Shown: piece by piece, positions 33,968 to 42,022 of the stretch
How positions within the stretch are numbered: the first letter of the stretch is position 1
Layout: the number at the start of each line of letters is the position of its first letter
Source of the DNA: Gammaproteobacteria bacterium
GTDB lineage: Bacteria; Pseudomonadota; Gammaproteobacteria; Steroidobacterales; Rariloculaceae
DNA length: 59,100 nucleotides
Assembly (NCBI GenBank): GCA_017577365.1
Contig: PKRJ01000019.1
Coordinates: 1 to 59,100, forward strand
Direction of reading: 5' to 3'
Translations under genes and position numbers: made by a program
The notes under the pieces: generated by a model
Databases searched by the model: none
What the model saw: the letters and a program-made list of their open reading frames with translations, nothing else
What the model was told of the DNA's origin: nothing

Positions 33968-34921
33968 ATGCACCAGGTTCGCATCACGAGACGCGACGCG
34001 CTGAAAGTCGGCATCGCCGCGGCCGCCGGCGCCGCCTTCGCCCGCCCGGCGGGCGCGCTCGCCCAGGAGATCTTCGACATGCCGCTCATCACGAAACCCA
34101 TTCCGTCGACCGGCGAACGGCTTCCCGTGATCGGCATCGGCACGAACGCGTTCGGCGTCGAGAGCGAAGAGCAGCTCGCGCCGCTCAGAGACGTGCTCGC
34201 GCGCCTGCCCGAGCTCGGCGGCAAGGTCGTCGACACGGCGCATGCGTACGGCCGTTCCGAGCAAGTCATCGGCCGGCTGACCGAGGAGCTCGGCAACCGC
34301 GACCGATTGTTCATCGCGACGAAAACGCCGATCCGGGGGGACGTCTCGGATCCGGAAGCGACGCTCGCCAAGGCGTTCGAGGCGTTGCGGACCGACGTCA
34401 TCGACCTGATGCAGATCCACAATCTGCACGGCACGGACGTCTTGATGCCGGCGCTGATCGCGGCGAAGGAAGCCGGCCGGATTCGCTACATCGGCATGAG
34501 CACGTCGACCGACGACCAGTACGAAGGCCTGATGGACGGCATGCGCCGCTATCCGCTCGATTTCGTGCAGGTCGACTTCTCGATCGACAATCGCTCCTCG
34601 GCCGACAGCGTCCTCCGCCTCGCCGAGGAGCGCGGGCTCGCCGTGCTCGCGAACACGCCTTTCGGCGGGCGGCGCAACGCCGCGAGCCTGTTCGCGAGGG
34701 TCCGCGATGTGCCTCTGCCCGACTGGGCGAGCGATATCGACGCCTCGAGCTGGGCGCAGGTCTTCTTGAAGTACGTCGTCTCGCACCCCGTGATCACGGC
34801 CGCGATCCCCGGCACGACCCAGGTGAGGCACCTGCTCGACAACCAGGCTGCGGCGCGCGGCCGCCTGCCGGACGAGGCGCTCAGGCGCGAGATCGAGCGT
34901 TTCTGGGACAACCTGAGCTGA
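33968..34921 (+). CDS. Tat-exported aldo/keto reductase
   Basis: 317 residues from the ATG at 33968. The N-terminus carries a twin-arginine signal (TRRDALKVGIAAAAGAAFA, cleavage near ALAQE). The AKR barrel follows with the tetrad Asp and Tyr in VVDTAHAYGRSE, Lys in ATKTP, and His in QIHNLHG. IGMSTSTDDQYE and GTTQVRHLLDNQ are cofactor-side features. Export is unusual, because AKRs use cytoplasmic NADPH; it may fold with a bound nucleotide before Tat export. It begins a run of co-oriented secreted oxidoreductases. Confidence 0.88.
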   Translation: MHQVRITRRDALKVGIAAAAGAAFARPAGALAQEIFDMPLITKPIPSTGERLPVIGIGTNAFGVESEEQLAPLRDVLARLPELGGKVVDTAHAYGRSEQVIGRLTEELGNRDRLFIATKTPIRGDVSDPEATLAKAFEALRTDVIDLMQIHNLHGTDVLMPALIAAKEAGRIRYIGMSTSTDDQYEGLMDGMRRYPLDFVQVDFSIDNRSSADSVLRLAEERGLAVLANTPFGGRRNAASLFARVRDVPLPDWASDIDASSWAQVFLKYVVSHPVITAAIPGTTQVRHLLDNQAAARGRLPDEALRREIERFWDNLS

Positions 34922-34937
34922 AAGCCCCACCGAGCGC

Positions 34938-34977
34938 CGCGGCGGCGTTCTTTCCGCTTCGGGATAGCGCCGCCGCG
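34938..34977 (+). terminator. 10-bp inverted repeat after the aldo/keto reductase
   Basis: CGCGGCGGCG (34938-34947) and CGCCGCCGCG (34968-34977) are exact reverse complements around 20 bases. It lies 16 bases after the stop; no T-tract follows, so it is a weak terminator candidate. Confidence 0.4.
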
Positions 34978-35053
34978 TCCGCGGTTTCCCCCATATTCCA
35001 CGGAGGTTTATAGTGTCCGGCTCGAGCATTTCGATGTGCCGGGGGAGTGAGTC

Positions 35054-36622
35054 ATGACCGAAGATCGAGACCAGCTGGACCGTCGCTCGTTCATGCGCGG
35101 CGCGCTCGGTGCCGCCGTCGGTGTCGGCGCAGCGGCCCTCGCATCGCGCGCCGCGGACGCGCAGGAGGACCGGTATCCGAGCGCCCCGTCGAGCGAGGAG
35201 CGCCCGTCGGCGCGTCGGCCGTCACTCTATCGGCTCGAGGCGGACGTTCGCGACTGCGAGGTCACGGGCGAGATCCCGTCGGACTTGAACGGCGCGTTCT
35301 ATCGCGTCGGACCGGACCCGCAGTATCCGCTGCGCCCGGGCAATATCCCGTTCGACGGCGAAGGCCACGTCAGCATGTTCCGCATCAAGAACGGCCGCGT
35401 GGATTACAAGAGCCGGTTCGTGCGCACCGAGCGCTACGTCGCGCAGGACAAGGCGCGCCGGATCCTGTTCCCGATGTACCGTAACCCCTACCTCGACGAT
35501 CCGAGCGTCAAGGGGCTGTCGCGGAGCACGGCGAACACGCACATCATCAATCACCGCAACCTCCTGCTCGCGCTGAAGGAGGATAGCCCGCCGGCCGCGC
35601 TGGACCTGCTGACCCTCGAGACGATCGCGCCGGTCTACACCTTCGACGATCAGCTGCCGAGCAAGACGTTCACGGCGCATCCGAAGGTCGACTCGGAGAC
35701 AGGCAATATCGTCGCGTTCGGTTATGAAGCGACCGGTCACGGCAGCGACGACGTTGCGATCTTCGAGTTCACGCCGGGCGGGAAGCTCGTGTGGAGCACG
35801 ATGATCAAGGTGCCGTACGTCGGCATGCTGCACGACTTCGCGGTCACGCAGAGGCACATCGTGTTCTACGTGATCCCGATGACGATCGACGAGGAGCAGA
35901 TGCGGCGCGGCGGCATCCACTGGTCGTGGGACAAGACGAAGCCGACGTATTTCGGCGTGCTGCGCCGCTTCGGCGACGGCAAGGACATCCAATGGTTCGA
36001 GGGCCCGACGCGGAGCGCCACTCACGTGATGGGCGCGTTCGACGACGGCAATCGAATCTACGTCGACGTCGAGATGTCGATGTCGAATCCGTTCCCGTTC
36101 ATGCCGATGAAGGGCGGCGACCCGTGGGACCCGGTCGCGGGTCAAAGCCGCATCACGCGGCTCTCGGCGAATCTCTCGGGCCGAACGCCCCGAGGCTACC
36201 AGATCGAAACGATGTATCAGGACTACATCGGCGCGCTGCCGCGGCAGGACGACCGCTACAACACGGTGCCGTACCGCTACGGCTTCCTCGGCTGCCCCGA
36301 GCCGAATCCGCAGGGCCGGCCCGGGGCGTGCTACGTGCGCTTCGACCATCAGACGCGCAAGGTGACGCTGTACAACGCGGGACCGGATACGTCGCTCGCC
36401 GAATGCTGCTTCGCGCCGAGGGGCCCGGACGCGCCCGAGGGCAGCGGCTACCTGATGGGTGTAGCGACCCGGAACGACGAGGGCGGCCGCGCCGATCTCG
36501 TGATCCTCGACGCCGAGCACCTCGACGAGGGACCGGTCGCGGTCGTGCATCTGCCGATGCGCGCCGTCGGGCAGGTCCACGGGTGGTGGGTGCCGGAGGA
36601 GAAGCTGCCGGCAGCCGTTTGA
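35054..36622 (+). CDS. Tat-exported carotenoid/stilbene cleavage oxygenase
   Basis: 522 residues with a twin-arginine signal (DRRSFMRGALGAAVGVG). The retinal-pigment-epithelium/carotenoid oxygenase fold shows DLNGAFYRVGPDPQYP and FDGEGHVSMFR near the N-terminus. The four iron-binding His are His209 (TAHPK), His260 (GMLHDF), His324 (ATHVMG) and His509 (VHGWW). The family splits carotenoid or stilbene (lignin-derived) double bonds with O2. Export and neighbours (NTF2-like proteins, PQQ dehydrogenase) suggest an extracytoplasmic aromatic or isoprenoid substrate. Followed by a strong terminator. Confidence 0.92.
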   Translation: MTEDRDQLDRRSFMRGALGAAVGVGAAALASRAADAQEDRYPSAPSSEERPSARRPSLYRLEADVRDCEVTGEIPSDLNGAFYRVGPDPQYPLRPGNIPFDGEGHVSMFRIKNGRVDYKSRFVRTERYVAQDKARRILFPMYRNPYLDDPSVKGLSRSTANTHIINHRNLLLALKEDSPPAALDLLTLETIAPVYTFDDQLPSKTFTAHPKVDSETGNIVAFGYEATGHGSDDVAIFEFTPGGKLVWSTMIKVPYVGMLHDFAVTQRHIVFYVIPMTIDEEQMRRGGIHWSWDKTKPTYFGVLRRFGDGKDIQWFEGPTRSATHVMGAFDDGNRIYVDVEMSMSNPFPFMPMKGGDPWDPVAGQSRITRLSANLSGRTPRGYQIETMYQDYIGALPRQDDRYNTVPYRYGFLGCPEPNPQGRPGACYVRFDHQTRKVTLYNAGPDTSLAECCFAPRGPDAPEGSGYLMGVATRNDEGGRADLVILDAEHLDEGPVAVVHLPMRAVGQVHGWWVPEEKLPAAV

Positions 36623-36646
36623 TACGCGCATCGGAGCCGATGCTCG

Positions 36647-36685
36647 AGGGGCCGAAGCGGCCGATGCTTCGGCCCCTTTCTTTTT
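36647..36685 (+). terminator. Rho-independent terminator of the oxygenase gene
   Basis: AGGGGCCGAAG (36647-36657) pairs perfectly with CTTCGGCCCCT (36667-36677) and is followed by TTTCTTTTTCC. It lies 25 bases after the oxygenase stop. Confidence 0.88.
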
Positions 36686-36737
36686 CCGCTATGCTTCGGC
36701 CGTGCGGGGCCGCGCCAAACAGGGGGAGGTTCAGCGC

Positions 36738-37487
36738 GTGAAGCACGACGACCATTCGAAGGCGTATGCCGCGCTCGCAGGCGTTCTCGCGGGTCTCTCG
36801 CTCGCGGGCTGCGGCGAATCGACGAGCGACGCTTCCACAGGCAACGCCTCGGGCGCCGACGGTGCGCGCATCGCGGCGCTCGAGCGACGCATCGAGGAGC
36901 TCGAGCGCCGCAAGACGCATCTCGAGGACATCGCGGCCATCAAGCGCCTGCAACGCGCCTACGGCTACTACGTCGATCACGCGATGTGGGACGAGGTCGC
37001 GGACCTCTTCGCGGAGAACGGCTCGATCGAGATCGGCCTCGACGGCGTCTACATCGGCAAGGAGCGCGTGCGCGAATACCTCTACGCGCTCGGCAACGGC
37101 CGCTCGGGCCTGGCGGAGGGCGAGCTCAACGAGCACATGCAGCTCATGCCGGTGGTCACGGTCGCGCCCGACGGCAAGACCGCGAAAGCGCGCTGGCGCG
37201 GACTGATCATGACCGGCCGGCTCGGCGAAGGCGCGTATTGGGGCGAAGGCCCTTACGAGAACGAGTACGTCAAAGAGGACGGCGTCTGGAAGATCTCGAA
37301 GCTCCATTGGTTCCAGAGCTTCGTCGTCCCGTACGAAGGCGGCTGGGCGAAAAACGAGGACGCGAACGGCGCGAAATACGTCTCGGATCGCTTACCGCCC
37401 GATGCGCCGCCGACGGTCGAGTACGACACGTGGCCGGCGACTTACCTGCCGCCGTTCCACTTCCCGAATCCGGTCACCGGCGAATAA
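36738..37487 (+). CDS. NTF2-like (SnoaL-fold) lipoprotein
   Basis: 249 residues from a GTG at 36738, set by GGGGGAGG 8 bases upstream. The lipoprotein signal ends LAGC (Cys25). A short coiled coil (about 48-65) precedes an NTF2-like domain (about 65-205): IKRLQRAYGYYVDHAMWDEV, then DLFAENGSIEIGLDGVYIGK and ENEYVKEDGVWKISKLHWF. A C-terminal tail has PYEGGWAKNE and PPFHFPNPVTG. This fold hosts dehydratases, isomerases and lipid-binding proteins. The same domain occurs twice in the next gene, 18 bases away, so the two are probably co-transcribed and form a secreted enzyme or ligand-binding set. Confidence 0.8.
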   Translation: MKHDDHSKAYAALAGVLAGLSLAGCGESTSDASTGNASGADGARIAALERRIEELERRKTHLEDIAAIKRLQRAYGYYVDHAMWDEVADLFAENGSIEIGLDGVYIGKERVREYLYALGNGRSGLAEGELNEHMQLMPVVTVAPDGKTAKARWRGLIMTGRLGEGAYWGEGPYENEYVKEDGVWKISKLHWFQSFVVPYEGGWAKNEDANGAKYVSDRLPPDAPPTVEYDTWPATYLPPFHFPNPVTGE

Positions 37488-37505
37488 CGGAAAGGAGCGG
37501 ACGAG

Positions 37506-38909
37506 ATGAACGACAGACGCTTCGAGCGGCGCCGGAAGATCGGCCTGATCGGCACGGCCACCGCGGCCGGCCTTGCGCTGTCGGCGGTCACACCGTCGGA
37601 CGGTCCGAATGCGCAGTCGGCCGATCGCGTCGCGGAGCTCGCGCGGCGTGCCGCGGTGCTCGCGCACGAGGTCTCGCTCCTCGAGCACGCGCACGAGATC
37701 GAGAACCTGCAGCGCACGTACGGGTTCTACATCGAGGAAGGTCTTTGGACGGAGGCCGCGAGCCTCTTCGCGGACGACGCGACGCTCGAGGTCGCGGGAC
37801 GCGGCGTCTACGAGGGCCGCGAGCGAATTCTCGAGTACCTGCGCTCGATCGACGACGAGTTCCCGCAATACGGCCGGCTCTTCGACCGCATGCAGCTTCA
37901 GCCGATCGTGCACGTCGCGCCCGACGGCAAGACCGCGAAAGGCCGCTGGCGGCTGTTCGCGCAGGAGGCGCGGTACCGCGAGTTCGCCGAATGGGGCGTC
38001 GGCTGGTACGAGAACGACTACGTCAACGAGAACGGCGTGTGGAAGATCGCGAGCCTGCGCCGCTTCGAGCGCATGTATGCGCCTTACGAGGACGGCTGGG
38101 GCAAGACTGCGCTGCCGCAGCCGACGTTCTCGTCGACGCTTGCGCCCGATCGGCCCTCGTCGCTGAGCCACGCGCCGTATCCGGCCGTGCCCGCGACGCC
38201 CGCGTTCCACTACGAGAATCCGGTGAGCGGCGGTCCGGTGTACGCCGACTCGCCCGCCGCGCATGCGGCGGCTCTGCCGGCCGATCTCGACGCGATCGAA
38301 GCGGCGCTCGACGACGTCGAGAAACGCATCGGATTGCTCGAGGACGTCGCGCAGATCGAGCGGCTGCATTCGGTCTACGGCTATTACCTCGCGCGCAACC
38401 AATGGGATCATCTCGCCGGCATCTTCGCGGACGACGGCACGATCGAGATCGCGCTCCGCGGCGTCTACGTCGGCAAGGCGAGCGTGCGCCGGAATCTCGA
38501 CCTCTACGGCGAGCAGGGCATCCATCACGGCGTGCAGCACAACCATATGCAATATCAGCCGGTGATTCACGTCGCGCCGGACGGACGCACGGCGAAGATG
38601 CGCTCGCGCGCGTTCAGCATCATGGGGAATTACGGCCAGGCCGGCCTCTTCATGGGCGGCGTGTACGAGAACGAGCTCGTCAAGGAAAACGGCATCTGGA
38701 AGATCAGGAAGGATCAGGTCTTCAACACGTACTTCGCGCCGTACGATCTCGGCTGGCGGGATCTCGTGCCGCGCGATCCGCCCGGCATCACGGAATCGAA
38801 TCCTCCGGACCAGCCGCCGTCGGTGATCTTCGAGATGTATCCGAGCACGTTCGTGCCGCCGTTCCATTACGACAACCCGGTGACGGGCCGGCCGGTCATC
38901 GTGCAATAG
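37506..38909 (+). CDS. Secreted protein with two tandem NTF2-like domains
   Basis: 467 residues. The N-terminus (RRFERRRKIGLIGTATAAGL) looks like a Tat-type signal. Domain 1 (about 60-235) has LQRTYGFYIEEGLWTEAAS, YENDYVNENGVWKIASL and PYEDGWGK. Domain 2 (about 295-465) has LHSVYGYYLARNQWDHLAG, YENELVKENGIWKIRK and PYDLGW. Each ends with an F-H-Y-[ED]-NPV-[ST]-G tail. The three domain copies of this and the preceding gene share the same motifs and arose by duplication. Catalytic residues cannot be assigned. A perfect 16-bp hairpin ends the unit. Confidence 0.78.
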   Translation: MNDRRFERRRKIGLIGTATAAGLALSAVTPSDGPNAQSADRVAELARRAAVLAHEVSLLEHAHEIENLQRTYGFYIEEGLWTEAASLFADDATLEVAGRGVYEGRERILEYLRSIDDEFPQYGRLFDRMQLQPIVHVAPDGKTAKGRWRLFAQEARYREFAEWGVGWYENDYVNENGVWKIASLRRFERMYAPYEDGWGKTALPQPTFSSTLAPDRPSSLSHAPYPAVPATPAFHYENPVSGGPVYADSPAAHAAALPADLDAIEAALDDVEKRIGLLEDVAQIERLHSVYGYYLARNQWDHLAGIFADDGTIEIALRGVYVGKASVRRNLDLYGEQGIHHGVQHNHMQYQPVIHVAPDGRTAKMRSRAFSIMGNYGQAGLFMGGVYENELVKENGIWKIRKDQVFNTYFAPYDLGWRDLVPRDPPGITESNPPDQPPSVIFEMYPSTFVPPFHYDNPVTGRPVIVQ

Positions 38910-38911
38910 CG

Positions 38912-38957
38912 CCGCCGACGCGGCCCGCGGCGCTCGCTCGCCGGGCCGCGTCGGCGG
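38912..38957 (+). terminator. 16-bp perfect hairpin after the tandem NTF2 gene
   Basis: CCGCCGACGCGGCCCG (38912-38927) and CGGGCCGCGTCGGCGG (38942-38957) are exact reverse complements with a 14-base loop, starting 3 bases after the stop codon. A T-tract is weak (GCTTTTCG about 10 bases on). Confidence 0.75.
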
Positions 38958-39134
38958 ACTCGATGCTTTTCGCGCCCGATTCTCGAACGTCGGAATTCTT
39001 TGGATTCGGCGCAATGTTTTCGTCCTGCACTTGTATGGTGCAGCCGCACCGCGGCGTGTAGGATTCGCTCGCGAGGATTGGTCTGAGCTCGGGCCCACGA
39101 TCCGCGCGGGCGTCGAGGGGGAGCAATACGCGAT

Positions 39135-40355
39135 ATGAAGAAGCTGTCGTCGTCGATCACGGTCATTTGCGCCGCCATCTTTTCCGCAAGCGCCGCCGCG
39201 CAGCCGCCCGCGCCGCGCGTGAACCTCCCGACCGCGGACGAGCCGCTCGTGCTCGAGTCCGGACGCACGCGCTTCCGCGTCGTGCTCGTGACCTCGGGCC
39301 TCGTCGGTCCGTGGGATCTCGAGATCCTGCCCGACGGCAACACGATGCTCGTCACGGAGATGAACGGCCGGCTGCGCATGGTTCGCGACGGGAAGCTGCT
39401 CCCCGAGCCGCTTTGGACCGCGCCGACCGAAGGCCGCGACGTGCTGCACGGCGTGATCACGCATCCTCGCTTCGAGGAAAACCGCTTCGTTTACGTCTCG
39501 TACACGAAATCCGAAGAGGGGCGCGGGCAAACGCTCGCCGTGGCCCGCGGCCGGCTCGAAGGCGACCGGCTCGTCGACGTCGAGGACATCTTCGTCGCGG
39601 ACGCGTGGGAGAACGCGTTCAACGCGACGGCCGGACGGATGATCTTCGATCCCGCGGGCAAGCTGATCGTCAGCGTCGGCGACCGCGACAGACTCTGCTG
39701 CGGCCCCGTCGACGACACGAGCATTCGGATCCTGTCGCAGGATCTCTCGAACCACGTCGGCAAAGTGCTGCGGTTGAACGACGACGGCACGGTGCCGGAC
39801 GACAACCCGTTCGTCGGCCGCAAGTACGCGAAGCCCGAGATCTTCACGTACGGTAACCGCAACACGTACGGCTTCTCGTATCACCCCGAGACCGGCGAGC
39901 TGTGGAGCGTCGACATCGGGCCGATGGGCGGCGACGAGGTGAACATCCTCTACCCCGGCCACAACTACGGCTGGCCGCTCGTCTCGATGGGCCGCAACTA
40001 CTCCGGCACGCTCGTCTCGGACTATCCGTATTGGCGTCCCGGCATGGACAACCCGCGGCTCTTCTGGGTGCCCGCGATCAGCCCGTCGAGCCTCGCGTTC
40101 TACAGCGGCGCGCGCTTTCCCGAGTGGCGTCACAACCTGTTCGTGACGGCGTTGAGCGGTCAGCAGGTGCAACGCATCGTGTTCGGCGGCAGCGGCCAGT
40201 CGGAGCAGCGTAATCCGATGCTGACCGAGCTCGGCGTGCGCTTCCGCGACGTCGTCGAGGGACCGGACGGCCTGATCTACCTCGCGACCGAAGTCCGTTA
40301 CGGCAGCGGCTCGCCCGACGGCACGATCCTTCGACTCGAGCCGGTCGAAGAGTAA
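39135..40355 (+). CDS. PQQ-dependent sugar dehydrogenase family protein
   Basis: 406 residues with a Sec signal peptide (cleavage near AAAQPP). Six-bladed propeller of the soluble glucose/sorbosone dehydrogenase family: GLVGPWDLEILPDGNTMLVT, ITHPRFEENRFVYVSYT, GRMIFDPAGKLIVSVGDRD, IFTYGNRNTYGFSYHPETGE and GDEVNILYPGHNYGWPLVS. The catalytic His is probably in VITHPRF. An adjacent Cys pair (LCCGP) may form a vicinal disulfide. It oxidises an alcohol or sugar in the periplasm, but members lacking proven PQQ use are common. Separated by the hairpin from the NTF2 genes. Confidence 0.85.
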   Translation: MKKLSSSITVICAAIFSASAAAQPPAPRVNLPTADEPLVLESGRTRFRVVLVTSGLVGPWDLEILPDGNTMLVTEMNGRLRMVRDGKLLPEPLWTAPTEGRDVLHGVITHPRFEENRFVYVSYTKSEEGRGQTLAVARGRLEGDRLVDVEDIFVADAWENAFNATAGRMIFDPAGKLIVSVGDRDRLCCGPVDDTSIRILSQDLSNHVGKVLRLNDDGTVPDDNPFVGRKYAKPEIFTYGNRNTYGFSYHPETGELWSVDIGPMGGDEVNILYPGHNYGWPLVSMGRNYSGTLVSDYPYWRPGMDNPRLFWVPAISPSSLAFYSGARFPEWRHNLFVTALSGQQVQRIVFGGSGQSEQRNPMLTELGVRFRDVVEGPDGLIYLATEVRYGSGSPDGTILRLEPVEE

Positions 40356-40559
40356 GCCGCTCGGGCCGCGCAGGCCCTTCCGCATCGTGAACGATCGGGC
40401 GCTCGTCCGGGGCGCCTGGCACGCGTCTTGCTTTCTTCTGCGCCGGGGGCTGTAGACGCGGAATCGGTAATCGCCAGCGCATCCGCGCAATAGCCGATCT
40501 TAGGCCGTGCCCGAGCCTCGAGGCATTTTCACCTCGACAATCTCCGGACTGCAGAATTT

Positions 40560-41693
40560 GTGACGTACGAGCGCGCGAACGTGAGCTCCTCGGCGCTGGA
40601 AGATCCAGGCTTGTCGGCCGTTGCGTCGAAGGAACTCGGCATGGCGATGTCGGGCCCTGCAGGCCAAACTGTCGCCGATGAGCGACGCCGAGCCTTCGCC
40701 GTGTCTCGCTCGTTCGCTTTCTTCGTCGCAAAAATTGCAGTCGCGGCAACGCTTTGCGGCGTCATCATCGCACGGATCGACTGGTCGGCCGCGTGGCGCA
40801 GTTTGGCGACAATAGGCTGGATGCCCGTCGCGGGTATGTTCGCGATCTTGACCTTCACCTTCTTCTTGAGTGCCTACAAGTGGCAGATCCTCTTGAAGGT
40901 CCACGGCATCGATTACCCGTTCCGAAAGCTCAGCAAGTACTACTTCGTCGCCGTCTTCCTCAACAACTTCTTTCCGACCAGCATCGGCGGCGACGGATAC
41001 CGCATTTGCAAGACCTTCGACAACGGCCGCAGCAAGGCGAGCGCGATCATCGCGATCGCGGTCGAACGGATCACGGGATTCGGGGGCCTCGTGCTCCTCG
41101 GAGCCGGCGCCGCGGTGCTGCTCGCGATCGACGTCGGGAGGGAAATCTCGCCGACCCCCCTCGTCGCGCTGCTCGCGTGCGTCGCCGCACCCTTCGTCGC
41201 TTTGAAGCTGCGTTCCGTCGTTCCTTCGCGTCTGCAGAACGTCCCCGAGAAGCTCCGCACGCTGCACGGCACGATCGCCGAGCACTTCGACGACTACGTG
41301 CGCCAGCCGGGCAGGTCGCTCGCAATCGCCGCGATCTCGGTGGGCTTCCACCTCGGTGTGGCTTGCGCGTACTTGATGGTTCTGCGCTACGGCGCGGAGC
41401 AATCGATCACGCTCCTCGAGGTGATGACGGTCCTTGCGGTCTGCACGCTCGCGGCCGTCCTGCCGATCTCGATCAACGGTCTCGGCGTCTTCGAGGGCAC
41501 CTTCGTTTATCTTCTCTCGAAGCACGGCGTGCCTGCGGACGTATCGATCATACCGGTCGTTCTGAATCGAGGCATGCTGATCCTGCTGAGCCTCGTCGGC
41601 GCCGTCGCCTACCTGCTCGATTCCTCGCCTCGCCGCATCCCGGGATCGCGATCTGCAAACTCCGTCTCGGTCGACGACTCCGCCTCCGGTTAA
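40560..41693 (+). CDS. YbhN/AglD-type integral membrane flippase (UPF0104)
   Basis: 377 residues; the GTG at 40560 has no clear ribosome site and later starts are possible. Seven to eight membrane helices with the family blocks ILTFTFFLSAYKWQILLK, YYFVAVFLNNFFPTSIGGDG (position of the TSIGGD motif) and LPISINGLGVFEGTFVYLL. Homologous to the flippase part of lysylphosphatidylglycerol synthases and to archaeal AglD. It probably moves a lipid or prenyl-linked sugar across the inner membrane; no synthase partner is nearby. Confidence 0.82.
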   Translation: MTYERANVSSSALEDPGLSAVASKELGMAMSGPAGQTVADERRRAFAVSRSFAFFVAKIAVAATLCGVIIARIDWSAAWRSLATIGWMPVAGMFAILTFTFFLSAYKWQILLKVHGIDYPFRKLSKYYFVAVFLNNFFPTSIGGDGYRICKTFDNGRSKASAIIAIAVERITGFGGLVLLGAGAAVLLAIDVGREISPTPLVALLACVAAPFVALKLRSVVPSRLQNVPEKLRTLHGTIAEHFDDYVRQPGRSLAIAAISVGFHLGVACAYLMVLRYGAEQSITLLEVMTVLAVCTLAAVLPISINGLGVFEGTFVYLLSKHGVPADVSIIPVVLNRGMLILLSLVGAVAYLLDSSPRRIPGSRSANSVSVDDSASG

Positions 41694-41728
41694 CATCGCG
41701 TCGCCCGCGCATTTGACCTGGAGTCGTA

Positions 41729-41827
41729 ATGAAACCTTTCCCGAAACTCGCCGTCGCGGCTGGCGCGACGCTTCTCGCTTCACCCGTATCCGCGGAAATG
41801 CTCGACGCGACGACGCACGAGCGATGA
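41729..41827 (+). CDS. 32-residue secreted micropeptide
   Basis: ATG at 41729 with GGAG 5 bases upstream. It encodes a complete Sec signal peptide (KPFPKLAVAAGATLLASPVSA) and then only EMLDATTHER. The TGA overlaps the ATG of the next gene (ATGA). It is either a leader peptide, a true micropeptide, or the stub of a truncated secreted protein; the good ribosome site and coupling argue against a chance frame. Confidence 0.5.
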   Translation: MKPFPKLAVAAGATLLASPVSAEMLDATTHER

Positions 41828-41985
41828 GTCAACTGCAACGGATACTGCTCGCGGCGGCCATCGTGATCGTTGACGCCATCGTTTTCTTCGTGCCTCTCGC
41901 GTCGCTATTCCTCGCCTACGTGATCCTCGTGAATCCGCCATGGTTTCGCGAATTTCTCGCGAAGCTGGACGGATCTGATCCATAA
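41824..41985 (+). CDS. 53-residue membrane protein of unknown function
   Basis: Translationally coupled (ATGA) to the 32-residue frame. Two hydrophobic segments run together (RILLAAAIVIVDAIVFFVPL and ASLFLAYVILV), followed by a conserved-looking amphipathic end NPPWFREFLAKLDGSDP. No family recognised. The two tiny genes lie 35 bases after the flippase gene and 37 bases before an AraC regulator, all on the plus strand. Confidence 0.6.
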   Translation: MSQLQRILLAAAIVIVDAIVFFVPLASLFLAYVILVNPPWFREFLAKLDGSDP

Positions 41986-42022
41986 TCGAACGCGACGGAC
42001 GGCTCGGCGTAGGGGGTGATGC

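Noticed and set aside
37392..40490. A 1,032-residue frame antisense to the NTF2 and PQQ genes
   Set aside because: No domain logic; it mirrors three well-supported genes.
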